This document shows, piece after piece, positions 4,216-6,231 of a stretch of DNA of 6,231 nucleotides. Under the pieces are notes generated by a model that saw only the letters and a list, made by a program, of their open reading frames with translations, was not told where the DNA came from and did not search any database. Origin of the DNA: DAITPV01 sp050692555. Its GTDB lineage: Bacteria > Actinomycetota > UBA4738 > CALAEC01. The position numbers and the translations under genes were made by a program. Positions within the stretch are counted from its first letter, which is position 1, and every line of letters starts with the position of its first letter. The stretch is from assembly GCA_050692555.1 (NCBI GenBank), contig JBOGVS010000064.1, forward strand, positions 1 through 6,231, in the 5' to 3' direction.

Positions 4216-5272
4216 CTAATCCGGGTATTCGCGTAGCTGCTGCGCCCTCGACGGGTGGCGGAGCTTGCACAGCGTCTTGGACTCGATCTGACGGATCCGC
4301 TCCCGGACCACGCCGAAGGCCCGGCCGACCTCCTCGAGCGTCCCGGGCTCTCCGCCGAGCAGGCCAAACCGCCTTTCGATGATCCCCCGCTCTCGGTCAT
4401 CGAGAGTGTGCAGAACCGTCTCGAGTTGCTCCTGGAGCAGGGTCCTGCTTGCCGCGTTGGGGAGCCGCACCGCGTCCCGGTCCTCGATAGTCGCCGAGGG
4501 TCGCGTCCTCCTGGCCGTCGACGGGCGTCTCCAAGGAGATGGGATATCGGTACAGCTCGAGGATCTGGCAGACCCGTTCCCCTGAGAGGTCAACGCGCCT
4601 GCCGATCTCTTCCGGATCGGGATCCCGCCCCAGGATCTGACCAGGTCCCCGCTGGGCCCGGGCGATCTTGTTCATGTACTCGGTCATGTGCACGGGGACG
4701 CGGATCGTCCGGGACTGGTCGGCGATGGCCCGGGTGACGGCCTGCCCGATCCACCACGTCGCGTAAGTGGAGAACTTGTAGCCCTTCCTGTAATCGAACT
4801 TGTCGACGGCCCGGATCAGGCCCAGGTTCCCCTCCTGGGCCAGGTCGAGGAACAGCATCCCCCGGCCCACGTGCCGCTTGGCGATCGACACCACCAGCCG
4901 GAGGTTCGCCTCGATCAGGCTCCGCCGGGCGCGGTCCACATCGGCGGCCACGCGGCGGAGGAAAGAGGTGGCGTGGACGCGGGACGGGGGCAGGTAGCCT
5001 CGCGGGACGGTCTCGGTCCCGATCCCCTCGCGGCGAAGCTTCTTCTCCGGGTCGAGCTGGTGCGTCCGGATGCGGACCAGGGCCTCGACGACCTGCTGGA
5101 AGCGCCGCCGGTCGAGTCTATCGGTCCGCTCCACCGAGGCCAGCAGCTCGGCGGCCAGCTCGCCGCCCTCGATCCGCATCGCCAGGTCGACCTCCTCTGC
5201 CGCGGTCAGCAGCGGGCTGTTCCTGATCTCCCGGAGGTACATGCGGACGGGGTCGTAGGTGGCGCTGGTCAT
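4216..5272 (-). pseudogene. Primary-type sigma-70 factor (SigA/RpoD-like), frameshifted
   Basis: The frame from ATG 5272 (GAGGT ribosome site 6 bases upstream) encodes region 1.2 (YDPVRMYLREIRNSPLLTAA), a charged insert at residues about 52-107, then region 2 (ANLRLVVSIAKRHVGRGMLF, QEGNLGLIRAVDKFDYRKGY, KFSTYATWWIGQAVTRAI) and region 3. At about 4487-4489, after DATLGDY, the frame breaks. Region 4 continues one frame over: IEDRDAVRLPNAAS, LLQEQLETVLHTLDDRERGI, TLEEVGRAFG, RERIRQIESKTLCKLRHPSR, REYPD, stop at 4216. Two bases appear lost (GACT-ATCGAGGAC against the expected GACTTCATCGAGGAC). The corrected protein would be about 351 residues, directing core polymerase to -10/-35 promoters. The unshifted product ends at 4397 without region 4. 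Further oddities are G176 in WWIGQA, where the family has Arg, and ELYRYPISL in region 3. It is most likely a decaying paralogue, though a sequencing error cannot be excluded. Confidence 0.85.
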
Positions 5273-5396
5273 TGGCCGACCTCGAGGTAGGGGGCGGCTG
5301 CGGGGCCGGCAGACGCGGCCGGTTTCGTCAAACGCTGCCTACGGTGTGGCAGACTCCCCGCTCCGCGGTGCGGATCGGCCGGCCGAGGCGGGCCCT

Positions 5397-5630
5397 CTAC
5401 AGGTGGACTACAGGACAGGTAAGCGTACGGGTGATACCTGGGACGTCCTGGACCCGTCGGACCACGAGCTTCCCCAGCTCGTCCAGGTTGCGTGCCTCCG
5501 CCCGGGCGATCACGTCGTAGGGACCGGTTACCGGCTCGGCCGACGTCACTCCCTTGATCCCAGCTACCTCCGCGGCTACCGGGCCGACCACGCCCACCTC
5601 GGTCTGGATGAGGATGTACGCAGCGATCAT
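5397..5630 (-). CDS. Stand-alone Lrp/AsnC ligand-binding (RAM) domain protein
   Basis: A 77-residue protein beginning MIAAYILIQTEVG. The pattern AYILIQTEVG-x(4)-VA-x-EVAGIKGVTSAEPVTGPYDVIARAEA, then a helix NLDELGKLVVRRVQDVPGITRT and a final strand, is the alpha-beta Lrp/AsnC C-terminal (RAM) domain that binds amino acids and mediates oligomerisation. The DNA-binding helix-turn-helix of full Lrp proteins is absent, and the length matches the known single-domain subfamily, so this is not a truncation. ATG 5630 is preceded by GGAGGAGA at ideal spacing. The sigma gene follows on the same strand after 124 bases without a clear terminator, so co-transcription is possible. It probably senses a small molecule or modulates a partner; which one cannot be seen. 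Confidence 0.9.
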   Translation of the reverse strand: MIAAYILIQTEVGVVGPVAAEVAGIKGVTSAEPVTGPYDVIARAEARNLDELGKLVVRRVQDVPGITRTLTCPVVHL

Positions 5631-5857
5631 GCTCTCCTCCCTCCCTGCATCGGATGAGCGCCCTGGCCATCGTCCAACCGGGTCGCGGCTGGCATAAGGC
5701 GGCTGGGCACGGGGCGGGCACCTTGGTGGGAAGTGGCGTGAAGCCCGCTCTCCGGGGTCGAACCGGAGGGCCGCGGCGATCGGCTCGTAGGGCCTGCCGC
5801 TTCACCTCCTGCTCCTCGTGACGGCCCGGTGGCCTCCTCCGACCGCTGGATCACCAT
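5627..5857 (-). CDS. Small hypothetical ORF upstream of the RAM-domain gene
   Basis: A 76-residue frame, ATG 5857 to TGA 5627-5629, whose stop overlaps the RAM-domain gene's ATG (ATGA). Its start has a very strong ribosome site, AAGGAGGA about 6 bases upstream. The protein itself (MVIQRSEEATGPSRGAGGEA, rich in G, P, S and R) resembles no family and looks like GC-driven noise. In another minus frame the same DNA gives RPYEPIAAALRFDPGERA, which is more protein-like, so this could be a frameshifted small gene. A short leader translated to couple the RAM-domain gene is another reading. I am unsure that it is expressed. Confidence 0.35.
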   Translation of the reverse strand: MVIQRSEEATGPSRGAGGEAAGPTSRSPRPSGSTPESGLHATSHQGARPVPSRLMPAATRLDDGQGAHPMQGGRRA

Positions 5858-6231
5858 CCGTGCTCCTCCTTCGACCGTCCGCGCGACTCACTCCTCGGTG
5901 CCGCTCAGCGCTCCACCCGGATCCCCACCAGCTTCACCGACTCGCTCAAGCCGTTCCTCTACCGCGTGCCGATCGCGCCCAGCGGAACGCTCGGTATGAT
6001 CTTGCAGGCGATTCCGCTCGTCGGCGACGTGTCAGAACCTCGAGTCCTTCGAACGAGAGTGGGATTCCAGGTTTGTGGGGACTGCCCGCTAGCGTTGGGA
6101 GAAGCCTGGTCAGTCTACCGATCGGGATAAGCGCACCCTGCAGGTGCGGTGCGGTCCCGCCCCGCTCGCCAAGTACAGTTGCGCCGTTCTACCGCTTGCC
6201 GTGGCTTCCGGTCGTGACCTGAGCCATCGAG
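5858..6231. other. No recognisable gene
   Basis: Frames are open on both strands but none has a supported start or a familiar motif. A plus frame (5822-6132) without a good start reads SFTDSLKPFLYRVPIAPSG, and on the minus strand the overlapping SESVKLVGIRVER ends at TGA; both are short and unrecognised. A weak 6-bp inverted repeat, CGCACC-CTGCA-GGTGCG, lies near 6132-6148. A promoter for the minus-strand RAM-domain and sigma genes would be expected here, but I see no convincing -35/-10 pair. Confidence 0.4.

Noticed and set aside
3713..4270. Minus-strand 185-residue frame
   Set aside because: Composition is Pro/Arg/Gly-rich without motifs; it has no ribosome site and runs across the IS3 terminus.
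4481..4495. Programmed +1 frameshift in the sigma gene
   Set aside because: There is no slippery stop-codon context of the prfB kind and no reason for recoding in this family; a deletion of two bases explains it better.
4688..5290. Plus-strand 200-residue frame
   Set aside because: It is the mirror of the sigma factor's codons, with no motif of its own.
5273..5396. Terminator between the RAM-domain and sigma genes
   Set aside because: Only weak stems such as CTGCC/GGCAG are visible and none is followed by a T-run.
5818..6222. Plus-strand 134-residue frame at the right edge
   Set aside because: It shows no family resemblance and no ribosome site, and lies antisense to the strong ribosome site at 5857.

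Overview
The window is GC-rich and reads like a chromosomal piece from an actinomycetote, probably an uncultured or metagenomic lineage. The clues are an actinobacterial-type ERCC4 nuclease, a SigA/HrdB-type sigma factor, GTG/TTG starts and the codon composition. This placement is inference; nothing here fixes the genus.

Layout, left to right. (1) 1-215: the last part of a DMT/EamA-type permease, closed by a clean intrinsic terminator at 240-263. (2) 302-1635: a tight plus-strand set of three genes, an ERCC4-domain nuclease, a DUF4258 protein whose GTG start overlaps the nuclease stop, and a DUF2283 protein 6 bases further on. The last two look like a small toxin-antitoxin-type pair translationally coupled to the nuclease. 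(3) 1636-2109: no gene. It holds the 3' half of a tRNA-Met (anticodon loop through encoded CCA) without its 5' half, five copies of the heptamer TGCAAAC, two perfect hairpins and several short repeats. This looks like an integration scar. (4) 2110-3461: a structurally complete IS481-family insertion sequence with a DDE transposase, TGTG termini, internally repeated ends and a perfect 16-bp target duplication. (5) 3462-3788: wreckage. A minus-strand KdpE/OmpR-type response-regulator C-terminus with two frame breaks abuts the 3' end of an IS3-family element. The IS481 copy lies just past the regulator remnant. (6) 3789-4215: no convincing gene, possibly two decayed C-terminal fragments. (7) 4216-5272, minus strand: a primary-type sigma-70 factor broken by a frameshift before region 4, with a changed conserved residue in region 2.4. 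(8) 5397-5630, minus strand: an intact stand-alone Lrp/AsnC ligand-binding (RAM) domain protein. (9) 5627-6231: a doubtful small ORF with a strong Shine-Dalgarno, then sequence with nothing recognisable.

Taken together, the left third is an ordinary conserved chromosomal neighbourhood. The middle is a decay zone that has repeatedly received mobile DNA: a tRNA-targeting element, an IS3 element, then a recent IS481 insertion. The right third carries a sigma factor that appears to be a degenerating extra copy beside a small ligand-sensing domain protein. The least explained material is the structured 1.7-2.1 kb segment around the tRNA scar and the nuclease/DUF4258/DUF2283 operon.
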